A DNA stretch of 64,000 bases from Eubacterium sp. MSJ-21 (GTDB lineage: Bacteria; Bacillota; Clostridia; Lachnospirales; Lachnospiraceae). The first letter of the stretch is position 1, and every line of letters starts with the position of its first letter. The DNA is taken from contig NZ_JAHLPZ010000003.1 in assembly GCF_018918185.1 (NCBI RefSeq), forward strand, positions 62,001 through 126,000, read 5' to 3'. The position numbers and the translations under genes were made by a program. Positions 56,071 through 64,000 of this stretch are shown one piece after another. The notes beneath the pieces were generated by a model that saw nothing but the letters and a program-made list of their open reading frames with translations, had not been told where the DNA came from and did not search any database.

Positions 56071-56098
56071 ATTATAACATGTTTTAATTCTTTTGCAA
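56071..56098 (-). promoter_or_regulatory. Promoter of the rimP-nusA-infB operon
   Basis: On the minus strand TTGCAA (56098-56093), a 16-bp spacer and a consensus TATAAT (56076-56071), inside the 114-bp gap before rimP. Confidence 0.75.
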
Positions 56099-56102
56099 GT
56101 AC

Positions 56103-57689
56103 TTATTCGGTCTTTTTTACAAGTTTTACCTGCAGAGCCTGTATTGCACTGCCACCGACATAAGATCCATTTGTGCCCCACGCAGTCCACCCCTGTTCAG
56201 ATACATAAACACGATAAGTAATATCATAGGTTTCAGCAATTTTCCCCGTCAAATTGATGCGGATTCCTAGCAATGGATTTGTTTTCTCTGTACTTCCTGC
56301 CAGCTCCCCATCCATACACCATTCACTCTGTCCCTGTGCCAGTTCTATGACATAACGGACATTTCCTTCTGGCACATCAGAACCAAGCTGTATACGCACA
56401 GCAGATAAAAACAGCCCCTGTCTTGGATAACCTGCTACAATGCCATCTGTTTTTGCCTCCTGCCAGCCAAATTCTGATGTATGCGCTGTATATACAATAC
56501 CAGCATCCAGATCTGATGTAAGAATTCCCGTTTGTTTTTTCAAATAATCATATAAATTTTGAAGTTCCTGCTGTGCCACGGTCTCCCCGAGATATGCATA
56601 TCGAAATAAAGCAAAACCATCATATCCCATACCGTAACTTTGTGCACATTGCTTTGCCAGATTATCTGTACGAAGCACCCAGTCCAGATCTGTGTCCGAA
56701 TTTTCTCCAACACGGTAAAGTGCAAGCCCAATATAAAGTTTAATATGTATATTGGTTCGCAGTTGCAGCCACTCCTCACAACGGTTGGAAAACATCGGAA
56801 CTTCTTCATCCCCAATCTTATAACGATCCGTCCAGTAAATCTGCGGCATGACATAATCAACATACCCATCCTGGGAAAGCCATGTGTCAATATCTGCCCC
56901 CTGACTACGTGCATAGTCCGGATTCCCAGCCGGGCTGATTCCAAACTCACAATCCGGATTTTTCTGTTTGATCATCTGATACACACGCTGTATCAACGTA
57001 TTAACTGCCTGCATCTTATCTTCCTGCATTAAGTTATCCTGCATACCATCAACAAAAAAATAATCATCGAAATGAATGCCATCGACCGGATACAAATCCA
57101 GGATTTCTACTACCTGATCTATGACCAGTTGTTGTGCTTCCGGATTCTCCGGATCTAATGACAGACATGTACCATTCTGCCCCTCATATTCCAATATCAT
57201 AGGTTGATATTTTTCATAAAATGACGTATTTTTAAAACTCGCAGTTGTCTCCTCCCCCATTGACAAACGGTAAGGATTGATCCATGCCTCAAAGCGAAGT
57301 CCCTCCTCATGCGCCACTGCTACCATAATCGAATACGGATCATAACCCGGGAAGGTCCGGTTTTCAGACAAATACTCGGAATATGGGAAATATTCGGATG
57401 GATAAAAAGCATCTCCCATCGCCCGTGCATGTACGATTACTGTATTCATACCATATTTTTTGACTTCCTCATACATAGCATGTACTTTCGCCCGGAATGC
57501 TGCTTCACTTTTTTCTGCCAGGTTTTCTTCTATATCGATATAGGAAATCCAGCATGCACGTTTTTCAATTTCATAATTAGATTGTTCAGGCAGACAGACA
57601 GCTGCCTGCCCGCTCCGCATTACACATATGGAAGGGAGCAGGCATACCACCACCAGAATTACTGTCAGATATCGTTTCATTCTCTGCAT
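56103..57689 (-). CDS. Secreted GHL10-type glycosyl hydrolase-like protein with ChW repeats
   Basis: A 528-residue exported protein. The signal peptide (about 1-30) includes ILVVVCLLPSICVMR. The catalytic-like domain (about 45-385) is of the DUF187/GHL10 family: ACWISYIDIEEN, NTVIVHARAMGDAFYPSEYF, FEAWINPYR, DGIHFDDYFF (acidic pair), GISPAGN and VMPQIYWTD. The C-terminal part (about 395-525) holds clostridial hydrophobic-W repeats (EFGWQEAKTDGIVAGYPRQG, QGWTAWGTNGSYVGGSAIQA). The substrate is probably cell wall or polysaccharide. The ribosome site is weak and the start could be 57680. Confidence 0.85.
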   Translation of the reverse strand: MQRMKRYLTVILVVVCLLPSICVMRSGQAAVCLPEQSNYEIEKRACWISYIDIEENLAEKSEAAFRAKVHAMYEEVKKYGMNTVIVHARAMGDAFYPSEYFPYSEYLSENRTFPGYDPYSIMVAVAHEEGLRFEAWINPYRLSMGEETTASFKNTSFYEKYQPMILEYEGQNGTCLSLDPENPEAQQLVIDQVVEILDLYPVDGIHFDDYFFVDGMQDNLMQEDKMQAVNTLIQRVYQMIKQKNPDCEFGISPAGNPDYARSQGADIDTWLSQDGYVDYVMPQIYWTDRYKIGDEEVPMFSNRCEEWLQLRTNIHIKLYIGLALYRVGENSDTDLDWVLRTDNLAKQCAQSYGMGYDGFALFRYAYLGETVAQQELQNLYDYLKKQTGILTSDLDAGIVYTAHTSEFGWQEAKTDGIVAGYPRQGLFLSAVRIQLGSDVPEGNVRYVIELAQGQSEWCMDGELAGSTEKTNPLLGIRINLTGKIAETYDITYRVYVSEQGWTAWGTNGSYVGGSAIQALQVKLVKKTE

Positions 57690-57731
57690 TTATCACGCAT
57701 CCGCCATCTCTTATAATTACTTATATGCAGA

Positions 57732-59414
57732 TTATTTCTTTTTATGTTCATGAAGTACAGCAAACAATAAAACTCCTCCCGCAGATGCAACCAACAATGT
57801 AACAACTATTCCAAGAGCCATGGAATCCCCGGTTCTCACTTCATCCGTTTCCGCCCATATCTCAGTTTCCGGAACCGGTCTTGACGTAGAGCTTGCTTTT
57901 GGTGATACAATTAATGTTGCTCTCGTTGTAATAACATTTTCTGTCGTTGTCTCTTCTGTGATTGCAGTACCCTCTGCAGTTGCTACTGCCTCTGTTGTTG
58001 CAGTTTCTGTCGTCGTACTTTCCGTCGTGACTGTTTCTGTCGTAGCTTTTTCTGTCGTCGTAGTCTCTGTCGTTGTTCTTTCCGTCGTAGCTGTTTCTGT
58101 CGTTGTAGTCTCTGTCGTCGTACTTTCCGTCGTGGTTGCTTCGGTCGTTGTAGTCTCTGTCGTGGTTCTTTCCGTCGTGGTTGCTTCGGTCGTTGTAGTC
58201 TCTGTCGTGGTTGTTTCTATTGTAGTAACATTATATGGGTAGAAATGCGACTCCGAACTTGACTTTACATTTTGTGCAATTACCTGTCCCTCGTGATTGC
58301 CTCCAATCAGCGAAACATTTCCGGATGGTGCAATGATATGTCCGGTCAAAAAGTTCGCTGTAATATTTTTTGCATCCGGGAAATTCCAGACCAATCCAAA
58401 TCCGCCATTGTAATACTGGCCGCCCTGCACACCGCCTGGTCTGTTTTTCGCCAGATTAAGGAAATAATTATTGTTTAATGCCGTACCTCCAATTTCAATT
58501 TTCGAAGTATCCAATGCATAATCTCCATCCCCTGAAACAGAGATTGTATACGCGTTCGAGAAAATATCCTCCGCAGTTACATTTTTCAGGATCACACGCC
58601 TTGCACTTGAAAATTGTTCTCCGCTGACTGTGATTGTTCTGGAATTGGAAAAATCAATAATCAGGTTACCCTGTTCCTCATATCCGGCCTGCCCTGCTTT
58701 TTCCAATGCCTGGGATTCCTGTTTGATCACTGCAAATGCCTCATCCATATTGATATAATTATCTGCAACCTTTACCATGCGGTTTGTCAGCCAGTCCTTG
58801 TAGGACAGATAACTTTCTGTATAATAAAAATTCGTATCAATTCCTGTCGTGTCATTCCATGAATCAACGAGATAATCATTAAGATCAATCAAGTACCTTG
58901 CATAGGACGCTGCTGCTTTTACCTTTCCAACACTGTTTTTCAGATTCAGACGATTTCCAACTATGATCGTGCCAACTGTATCTGCGACAGTATCTCCTTC
59001 GAGGTCACTTTGTACAAAATAACTGCAATGTGACAAAATGTAATCTATGTGATATTCTCCTTCATATTTTTTGCTGCTTACCTGTAAACCTGCCTCCTGA
59101 GCATTCAGCACAGAAATGCCATCAATTTTACTATCCTTGCCAGTTGCAACCGTTCCTGCCGCATCTGTTTGTGTTGCATCTGTTTCTCTTGCATCGGTCT
59201 GTACAACTGCATCTCCAATTGTCATGACGCCTTCAGACTGAATATCTATATTCTGTCCTGCATCTCCTACCGTTGCATCCCCCGCTGTCGCATCTGTCAC
59301 AGTTGCTGTTTCTGCAAATGTAGTCTCCAGATTTCCACAGAAAAAAATACATGTCACTCCGACAACACTTGCAACAACGGACTGCCGGATTCTCCTTGCC
59401 GTTATCTTTCTCAT
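57732..59414 (-). CDS. Choice-of-anchor A surface protein with Thr/Glu repeat stalk
   Basis: A 560-residue surface protein. The signal peptide (about 1-35) ends TFAETATVTD. Residues 36-95 are Thr/Asp/Ala-rich. The choice-of-anchor A domain (about 105-390) shows SYFVQSDLEGDTVADTVGTI, IIVGNRLNLKN, NLIIDFSNSRTITVSG, GLVWNFPDAKNI and HIIAPSGNVSLIGGN with GQVIAQN. A stalk of about 100 residues of TTTE repeats follows, then a membrane segment (about 535-553) and HEHKKK. No LPxTG is present. Its ribosome site GGGAG lies inside the terminator stem of the upstream exporter. Confidence 0.85.
   Translation of the reverse strand: MRKITARRIRQSVVASVVGVTCIFFCGNLETTFAETATVTDATAGDATVGDAGQNIDIQSEGVMTIGDAVVQTDARETDATQTDAAGTVATGKDSKIDGISVLNAQEAGLQVSSKKYEGEYHIDYILSHCSYFVQSDLEGDTVADTVGTIIVGNRLNLKNSVGKVKAAASYARYLIDLNDYLVDSWNDTTGIDTNFYYTESYLSYKDWLTNRMVKVADNYINMDEAFAVIKQESQALEKAGQAGYEEQGNLIIDFSNSRTITVSGEQFSSARRVILKNVTAEDIFSNAYTISVSGDGDYALDTSKIEIGGTALNNNYFLNLAKNRPGGVQGGQYYNGGFGLVWNFPDAKNITANFLTGHIIAPSGNVSLIGGNHEGQVIAQNVKSSSESHFYPYNVTTIETTTTETTTTEATTTERTTTETTTTEATTTESTTTETTTTETATTERTTTETTTTEKATTETVTTESTTTETATTEAVATAEGTAITEETTTENVITTRATLIVSPKASSTSRPVPETEIWAETDEVRTGDSMALGIVVTLLVASAGGVLLFAVLHEHKKK
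58123..58212. repeat. Perfect tandem duplication of a 45-bp unit in the stalk
   Basis: 58123-58167 and 58168-58212 are identical (each starts CTTTCCGTCGTGGTTGCTTC). They encode 15 residues of the TTTE stalk each. The array around them (57940-58225) is a degenerate version of the same unit. Confidence 0.85.
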
Positions 59415-59459
59415 ATAAAAAGCTCCCTACATACATTCACATAAATGTATGCAGGGAGC
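59415..59459 (-). terminator. Terminator of the ABC exporter operon
   Basis: GCTCCCTACATACATT (59422-59437) pairs with AATGTATGCAGGGAGC (59444-59459) with one mismatch, followed on the minus strand by TTTTTATATG, which contains the next start codon. Confidence 0.85.
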
Positions 59460-59484
59460 GCTTGTCCTGATTCCAAATTTATTT

Positions 59485-61329
59485 TTATGACGCCTGCTCG
59501 AACTGGCTGTTGTAGAGATCCGCATAGAAGCCCTTCTTCGCAAGCAGCTCCTTATGCGTACCGCTCTCGATAATATCGCCATCCTTCAATACAAGGATCA
59601 GGTCAGCATTCTTGATTGTAGAAAGCCGGTGTGCGATTACAAACGAAGTTCTTCCCTTCATCAGTTCGTCCATGGCTCTCTGGATGATAAGCTCGGTTCT
59701 CGTATCGACAGAGCTTGTCGCCTCATCTAATATAAGCATCGGGCGGTCTGCAATCATCGCGCGGGCAATGGTAAGCTGCTGCTTCTGTCCCTGTGACAGG
59801 TTAACCTGATCATTCAACACCGTGTCATAGCCCTTCGGCAGACTACGGATAAAGCGGTGCAAGCCAACTGCCTTGCACGCCTGCTCAATCTTTTCTTCCG
59901 GTACATTCTCCTGGCTGTATACGAGATTCTCACGAACCGTTCCTTCAAAAAGCCATGTATCCTGTAATACCATACAGAACTGGTCGTGTACTTCTTCCCG
60001 CGTCATATCCTTGATAGATACACCATCAATTTTTATATCACCATCTAAGATCTCATGGAACCGCATTAAAAGATTCACCATCGTTGTCTTACCGGCACCG
60101 GTTGGTCCGACAATTGCAACCTTCTGTCCTGGTTTTGCTACAGCTGAAAAATCATGGATGACAACCTTATCGCTGTCTTTATAACCAAACTTGACATGCT
60201 CAAAGGATACCTCACCCTTCACATCGTTCAGCTTCTTCGTCTTAGTGCTCTCATCTTCCATCTCTTCTGCGTCGGTAAACTCAAATACACGTTCACCGGC
60301 AGCAGCCGCAGACTGCAGTGCCTGCATCGCCTGTGCGATCTGACTGAGTGGCTGTGTAAAGTAACGTACATACATCATAAACGCAATAATCACACCAAAT
60401 GATATTTTATCATTCATTACAAGAAGCGCACCGACAATACAGACCGCCACATAGCCAAGGTTACCGATGAATGTCATGAGTGGCATCATAAGTCCGGAGA
60501 GACACTGCGCCTTAAAGGCACTGTCACGCAGATTTTCATTCATCTTATCGAACTTTTCCTTTGATTTTTTCTCGCCATTATACGCCTTCACGACTGTGTG
60601 TCCGGCATAGATCTCCTCAACATGTCCATTGATTTCCCCCAGATGCATCTGTTGTCTCGCAAAATATTTCTGGGATTTGCTCATAATCAGAGTCATGAAT
60701 ACAAAGCCCAGCAGCGTTGAAAGTATCGCTGCAACCGTCATTATGATATTTGTCTTTATCATCATAATCAGCGAACCAAGAAGCAGCGTAACCGCTGTCA
60801 CAAGATTTCCCATGCTCTGATTAAAGGATTGTGCAATCGTATCAACATCGTTTGTTACGCGGGATAACACATCCCCGGTCGATGTCTGATTGTAAAACCA
60901 CATTGGCAAGCGGTTGATCTTCTTAGAGATATCGCTTCGGAGTCCCTTTGATACCTGCTGTGTTACATAACCCATGATCAGGTTCTGGATCAGAGATAGC
61001 AACGCACTGCATCCATAGAAGCAGATGAGCGTAATTCCAATCCGTTTGATTCCATCCATATCAATCCCGGTCATCACACCCTCGGTGATAAGATCGGTCA
61101 TCTTGGATAATTTATCCGGTCCGATCAATGTTAATACGGTTCCAATGCCTGCGCAGATAATCGCAAATATCATAGCACCCCAGTATTTCTTACAGTTAGT
61201 AAGGAGCTTTACCCATGTACCTTTGAAGTTCTTTGCTTTTTCGCCAGGGCGCATGCCTCTGCCCGGACCGTGACGAGGAACCTTTGGAGTACGATTATTC
61301 TGACCTACTTCATAATTATCTTTTTCCAT
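59485..61329 (-). CDS. ABC exporter half-transporter, subunit B
   Basis: A 614-residue ABC exporter with six membrane helices (about 45-330) and a nucleotide-binding domain. Walker A is VGPTGAGKTTMVNLL, the signature is NLSQGQKQQLTIARA, Walker B is MLILDEATSSVD with the catalytic Glu present, and the H-loop is FVIAHRLSTI. The N terminus is basic and Pro/Gly-rich (RHGPGRGMRPGEKAK). It overlaps the upstream partner (TAATG). Together they form a heterodimer of the BmrCD/TM287-288 type; the substrate is unknown, probably drugs, lipids or peptides. Confidence 0.93.
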   Translation of the reverse strand: MEKDNYEVGQNNRTPKVPRHGPGRGMRPGEKAKNFKGTWVKLLTNCKKYWGAMIFAIICAGIGTVLTLIGPDKLSKMTDLITEGVMTGIDMDGIKRIGITLICFYGCSALLSLIQNLIMGYVTQQVSKGLRSDISKKINRLPMWFYNQTSTGDVLSRVTNDVDTIAQSFNQSMGNLVTAVTLLLGSLIMMIKTNIIMTVAAILSTLLGFVFMTLIMSKSQKYFARQQMHLGEINGHVEEIYAGHTVVKAYNGEKKSKEKFDKMNENLRDSAFKAQCLSGLMMPLMTFIGNLGYVAVCIVGALLVMNDKISFGVIIAFMMYVRYFTQPLSQIAQAMQALQSAAAAGERVFEFTDAEEMEDESTKTKKLNDVKGEVSFEHVKFGYKDSDKVVIHDFSAVAKPGQKVAIVGPTGAGKTTMVNLLMRFHEILDGDIKIDGVSIKDMTREEVHDQFCMVLQDTWLFEGTVRENLVYSQENVPEEKIEQACKAVGLHRFIRSLPKGYDTVLNDQVNLSQGQKQQLTIARAMIADRPMLILDEATSSVDTRTELIIQRAMDELMKGRTSFVIAHRLSTIKNADLILVLKDGDIIESGTHKELLAKKGFYADLYNSQFEQAS

Positions 61330-63089
61330 TATGCAAGCTCCTCCTTTGATAACTGAGAATATGCGATTTCCTGGTACACTTCGCAGTTCTTCATAAGTTC
61401 GTCGTGCGTTCCCATACCGACAATCTGTCCATCGTCTAACACAATGATCTTGTCCGCGTCACGGATTGTACCGATTCGCTGTGCTACGATGATCTTCGTC
61501 GCATCTTTACATTCTTTGCGCAGTGCTTCCCGCAGGATACGGTCTGTCTTATAATCCAATGCCGAGAACGAATCATCGAAGATCAGAATCTCCGGCTGTC
61601 TGGCAATCGCACGTGCAATCGACAGACGCTGTTTCTGTCCACCCGAGAAGTTTGAGCCGCCCTGAGCCACATACCCGTCATAGCCCTGATCCTTCTTCTC
61701 CACAAATTCACTTGCCTGCGCTACTTTTACCGCCATCGCAATGTCGTCCTGTGTGGCAGGTGCTTTTCCGTTTTCGCCATATGCCACATTGTCTGCAATT
61801 GTTCCGGAGAACAAAATTGCCTTCTGGCTGACATATCCAATCTTGTTATGCAACGCCTCCTGCGTATATTCCTTAACATTCACGCCATCGACAAACACTT
61901 CACCCTCTGTCGCATCATAAAACCGCGGAATCAGATTGATAGCAGTACTCTTGCCACATCCGGTTGCACCGATAAACGCAATCGTCTCTCCCTTCTTTGC
62001 CGAGAAAGAAATATGTTCCAACACATACTCTTCTGCGTCCGGATATTTGAAGCTGACATCCTTAAATTCCACTTCTCCATCCTTCATAACCGGGAACGTA
62101 TCTCTCGTTCCATCCTCGATGGATGGCTCAGTGTCTAACACCTCTAAGATACGTTTTGCAGCAACCGACGCACGTGGCAGCATAATGAAGATCATAACCA
62201 ACATCATGAACGACATTACAACCTGCATTGCATACGAAGAAAATACAACCATATCTGAGAACAGGGAGAACTTTCCCTGTATATCCTGTGCATCATTGAT
62301 CAAAACCGCACCAATCCAATAAATAGCAAGCGAAAGGCCATTCATGATCATCATAATCGTCGGCATCATGAAGGCCATAGTCTTTGATGTAAACCAATGG
62401 GTATCTGTCAGATCCTTGTTGACCTTCTCGAACTTCTCCTCCTGATATTCTTCTGCATTATAGGCGCGAACAACGTTCAAACCGGTCAGATTCTCACGTG
62501 TTACCTGATTGATATCATCCGTCAGACTCTGTAAGCGCTTAAACTTCGGCATACATAAGCTGACACATATAATAACGACAACCAATAATACAACAACCGC
62601 AACGCCCGTGGAGAGTGTCCACTGCCAGCTCTTATCAACAATCTTCAAGATAGCCATCACCGCCATGATCGGTGCTCGCAACATGATAGACAGACCCATT
62701 ACAATCAACATCTGTACCTGAGTCACATCGTTTGTAGAACGCGTAATCAGACTCGCTGTTGAAAACCGTCCGATTTCTTCCATCGAAAAAGACTGAACCT
62801 TGTCAAATAACTTTCCACGTACGATTGCACTGAAATTCGAAGCAATCCGTGACGCACAGACAGCTACCAATATCGTTACCAATAAACTGCCAAACGCACA
62901 AAGTAACATTTTACCGCCTGCAATCAGGATATCATGCATTGCACTATCCTGTGTCGTAATCAGTGATGTAATTTCCCGCATATAATCCGGCAGTTTTAAC
63001 TCAAGCCAGACCTGTGCCACTACAAATACCACACTGAAAAGAGCCAGTACCACTTCCTGTTTCCGGAAATTCTTAAAAATACGTAACAT
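61329..63089 (-). CDS. ABC exporter half-transporter, subunit A (degenerate ATPase site)
   Basis: A 586-residue partner of subunit B. Six membrane helices (about 15-305) precede the ATPase: Walker A FIGATGCGKSTAINLI, signature NFSGGQKQRLSIARA, Walker B EILIFDDSFSALD. The residue after the Walker B Asp is Asp, not Glu, the mark of the degenerate subunit in heterodimeric exporters. QRIGTIRD replaces the usual HRL, so the switch His is also changed to Gln. The ATG lies 49 bp from a strong promoter with a CIRCE-like operator. Confidence 0.93.
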   Translation of the reverse strand: MLRIFKNFRKQEVVLALFSVVFVVAQVWLELKLPDYMREITSLITTQDSAMHDILIAGGKMLLCAFGSLLVTILVAVCASRIASNFSAIVRGKLFDKVQSFSMEEIGRFSTASLITRSTNDVTQVQMLIVMGLSIMLRAPIMAVMAILKIVDKSWQWTLSTGVAVVVLLVVVIICVSLCMPKFKRLQSLTDDINQVTRENLTGLNVVRAYNAEEYQEEKFEKVNKDLTDTHWFTSKTMAFMMPTIMMIMNGLSLAIYWIGAVLINDAQDIQGKFSLFSDMVVFSSYAMQVVMSFMMLVMIFIMLPRASVAAKRILEVLDTEPSIEDGTRDTFPVMKDGEVEFKDVSFKYPDAEEYVLEHISFSAKKGETIAFIGATGCGKSTAINLIPRFYDATEGEVFVDGVNVKEYTQEALHNKIGYVSQKAILFSGTIADNVAYGENGKAPATQDDIAMAVKVAQASEFVEKKDQGYDGYVAQGGSNFSGGQKQRLSIARAIARQPEILIFDDSFSALDYKTDRILREALRKECKDATKIIVAQRIGTIRDADKIIVLDDGQIVGMGTHDELMKNCEVYQEIAYSQLSKEELA

Positions 63090-63137
63090 TCCATGCTCCT
63101 TTCCATTTTCTGTAAAAAACTTTTATGAACATGAGAT

Positions 63138-63179
63138 ATTATAGCATTCAAATTAGCACTCAGCAATATGATGTGCTAA
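63138..63179 (-). promoter_or_regulatory. Exporter promoter with CIRCE-like operator
   Basis: On the plus strand TTAGCACTC (63153-63161), nine bases, ATGTGCTAA (63171-63179). The HrcA operator CIRCE is TTAGCACTC-N9-GAGTGCTAA, so 16 of 18 arm bases match with exact spacing. On the minus strand -35 TTGCTG (63166-63161), a 17-bp spacer and TATAAT (63143-63138) overlap it. Confidence 0.65.
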
Positions 63180-63203
63180 CAATTCATATTCTTTTCACAT
63201 ATT

Positions 63204-63860
63204 TTACACATTATCAACTATGTCCAGAATATCCTCTGGCTTCTTCGCGAATACAGTCGCACCAAGCGACTCTAAAAACGCGCGGTCACGGAAGCCCCAT
63301 TCCACTAAGATATAGTCTACGCCCGCATTTCTTGCAGTTGCATAATCCACATCCGAATCACCGATATAGATTACTTCATCCTTACCAAGATGGAATTCTT
63401 TCAATACTTCATATACGGAATCCGGTGCAGGTTTCTTACGCACACCCTCGCGTTCCCCGATTGCAATGTCAAACTGGCCGGCAAAGAAATCTTTTACAAG
63501 ATCCTGTACAGCAAAATCCACCTTATTTGACACAACCGCAGTCATATAACCTTTCGCACGTAGCTTCGTAAGCAGATCATTGATGCCATCGTATGGCCTT
63601 GTTGTATCCATGCAATGATCTTTATAATAGATTTCAAATGTTGTGAACACAGCTTCGATATCTGCATCCGAAGTTCCTTCCGGAACCGCACGTTCAATCA
63701 GCTTATGAATTCCATTTCCGACAAACCGGCGTACTTCTTCCAATGTACGTTCCGGAAATCCATGCTCGTTAAGCGCATAATTAGTCGTGTTCTTCAGATC
63801 CTCTAAGGTGTACAAAATCGTTCCATCCATATCAAAAATAAGCATCTTATATTTCTTCAT
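63204..63860 (-). CDS. HAD-family phosphatase, phosphoglycolate-phosphatase-like
   Basis: A 218-residue haloacid dehalogenase-type phosphatase. Motif I is LIFDMDGTIL (nucleophile Asp), motif II AVVSNK, motif III KKPAPDSV, motif IV VIYIGDSDVDYATARNAG. A helical cap (about 15-80) marks subfamily I, as in Gph or PpaX. Start 63860 has GGAG nine bases upstream; ATG 63869 and the frame to 63911 are less likely. Substrate not known. It lies after tsf with a terminator between. Confidence 0.88.
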   Translation of the reverse strand: MKKYKMLIFDMDGTILYTLEDLKNTTNYALNEHGFPERTLEEVRRFVGNGIHKLIERAVPEGTSDADIEAVFTTFEIYYKDHCMDTTRPYDGINDLLTKLRAKGYMTAVVSNKVDFAVQDLVKDFFAGQFDIAIGEREGVRKKPAPDSVYEVLKEFHLGKDEVIYIGDSDVDYATARNAGVDYILVEWGFRDRAFLESLGATVFAKKPEDILDIVDNV

Positions 63861-63888
63861 GTCTTTCATCTCCGATTCATTTATAAAT

Positions 63889-63929
63889 TGAAAAAACGCC
63901 TGACATGCCAAAGCGGTATATCAGGCGTT
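63889..63929 (-). terminator. Terminator of tsf
   Basis: AACGCCTGA (63895-63903) pairs with TCAGGCGTT (63921-63929); an A run below gives the U tract. Confidence 0.8.
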
Positions 63930-63949
63930 CTATTAATCTTTTTTATTGC

Positions 63950-64000
63950 TTAGTTTCCAGCCATCTGAGCTGCTACTTCAGCTGCGAAATCCTCGTTTTT
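63950..64000 (-). CDS. tsf: Elongation factor Ts, C-terminal end (runs off window)
   Basis: The last 16 codons and TAA of a gene entering from the right. They read KNEDFAAEVAAQMAGN, which matches the conserved C terminus of EF-Ts (FADEVAAQM). EF-Ts recharges EF-Tu with GTP. Only the tail is visible. Confidence 0.75.
   Translation of the reverse strand, partial: KNEDFAAEVAAQMAGN

Noticed and set aside
57820-58242. Val/Ser-repeat open frame or CRISPR-like array
   Set aside because: It is the antisense of the TTTE stalk; repeats are contiguous without spacers and fall inside a coding region, so neither a gene nor a CRISPR array.

Overview
This window looks like the chromosome of a low-GC, anaerobic Firmicute, most likely a gut or rumen Lachnospiraceae. 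The evidence is strong AGGAGG-type ribosome sites, ATG/GTG/TTG starts, classical -35/-10 promoters, ChW-repeat and choice-of-anchor A surface proteins, a GH5 endoglucanase, a eukaryotic-type NADP isocitrate dehydrogenase and an acetyl-type MetA. The genus cannot be fixed from sequence alone. Almost all genes lie on the minus strand. The exceptions are a small membrane protein at 16 kb, the HisJ phosphatase and flippase at 40-43 kb, and an AsnC regulator at 47 kb.

Layout, left to right. 0-1.5 kb: a cut-off J-domain protein translationally coupled to icd. 1.9-4.9 kb: NAD synthesis, nadB, nadC and the repressor niaR, without nadA. 5-11.5 kb: a complete phosphate operon in the order pstS-pstC-pstA-pstB-phoU-phoB-phoR. 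Its PstS has its two halves in swapped order, and phoR carries a -1 frameshift. 12-15.8 kb: an aldolase-like enzyme, a remnant of polyphosphate kinase, a Na/Pi cotransporter and a small (p)ppGpp synthetase. The last two share nearly identical PHO-box promoters. 16.4-20.1 kb: tmRNA, smpB, rnr and secG, a trans-translation and RNA-quality-control cluster. 20.3-24.1 kb: eno, xpt, gpmI. 24-25.7 kb: a membrane-anchored GH5 endoglucanase.

25.8-36.3 kb is the least familiar region. A two-component system stands upstream of a tightly packed seven-gene cassette: two paralogous lipoproteins, two membrane proteins, a BcrA-like ABC ATPase, a secreted NEW3/CARDB-like protein with a C-terminal anchor, and a two-TM protein with a MacB-periplasmic-like middle. 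I do not recognise it as a described system. 36.4-39.5 kb: gap-pgk-tpiA. 39.8-47.4 kb: HisJ phosphatase, cysteine desulfurase, flippase, metA-ligA-rluF and an AsnC regulator. 47.5-56.1 kb: the long rimP-nusA-rnpM-L7Ae-infB-rbfA-nrnA-truB-ribF operon ending in tRNA-Arg(CCG), plus one membrane protein. 56.1-64 kb: secreted and surface proteins, a heterodimeric ABC exporter with a CIRCE-like operator in its promoter, a HAD phosphatase, and the last codons of tsf.

Two related imperfect palindromes of about 220-250 bp (3.4 kb and 11.6 kb, opposite orientation) and an unrelated one of 168 bp (1.5 kb) occupy intergenic gaps and look like non-coding mobile or structured repeats. Functionally, the phosphate genes form the strongest theme: uptake (Pst, Na/Pi), sensing (PhoU-PhoB-PhoR), storage (decayed ppk) and probably alarmone synthesis appear tied to one regulon.
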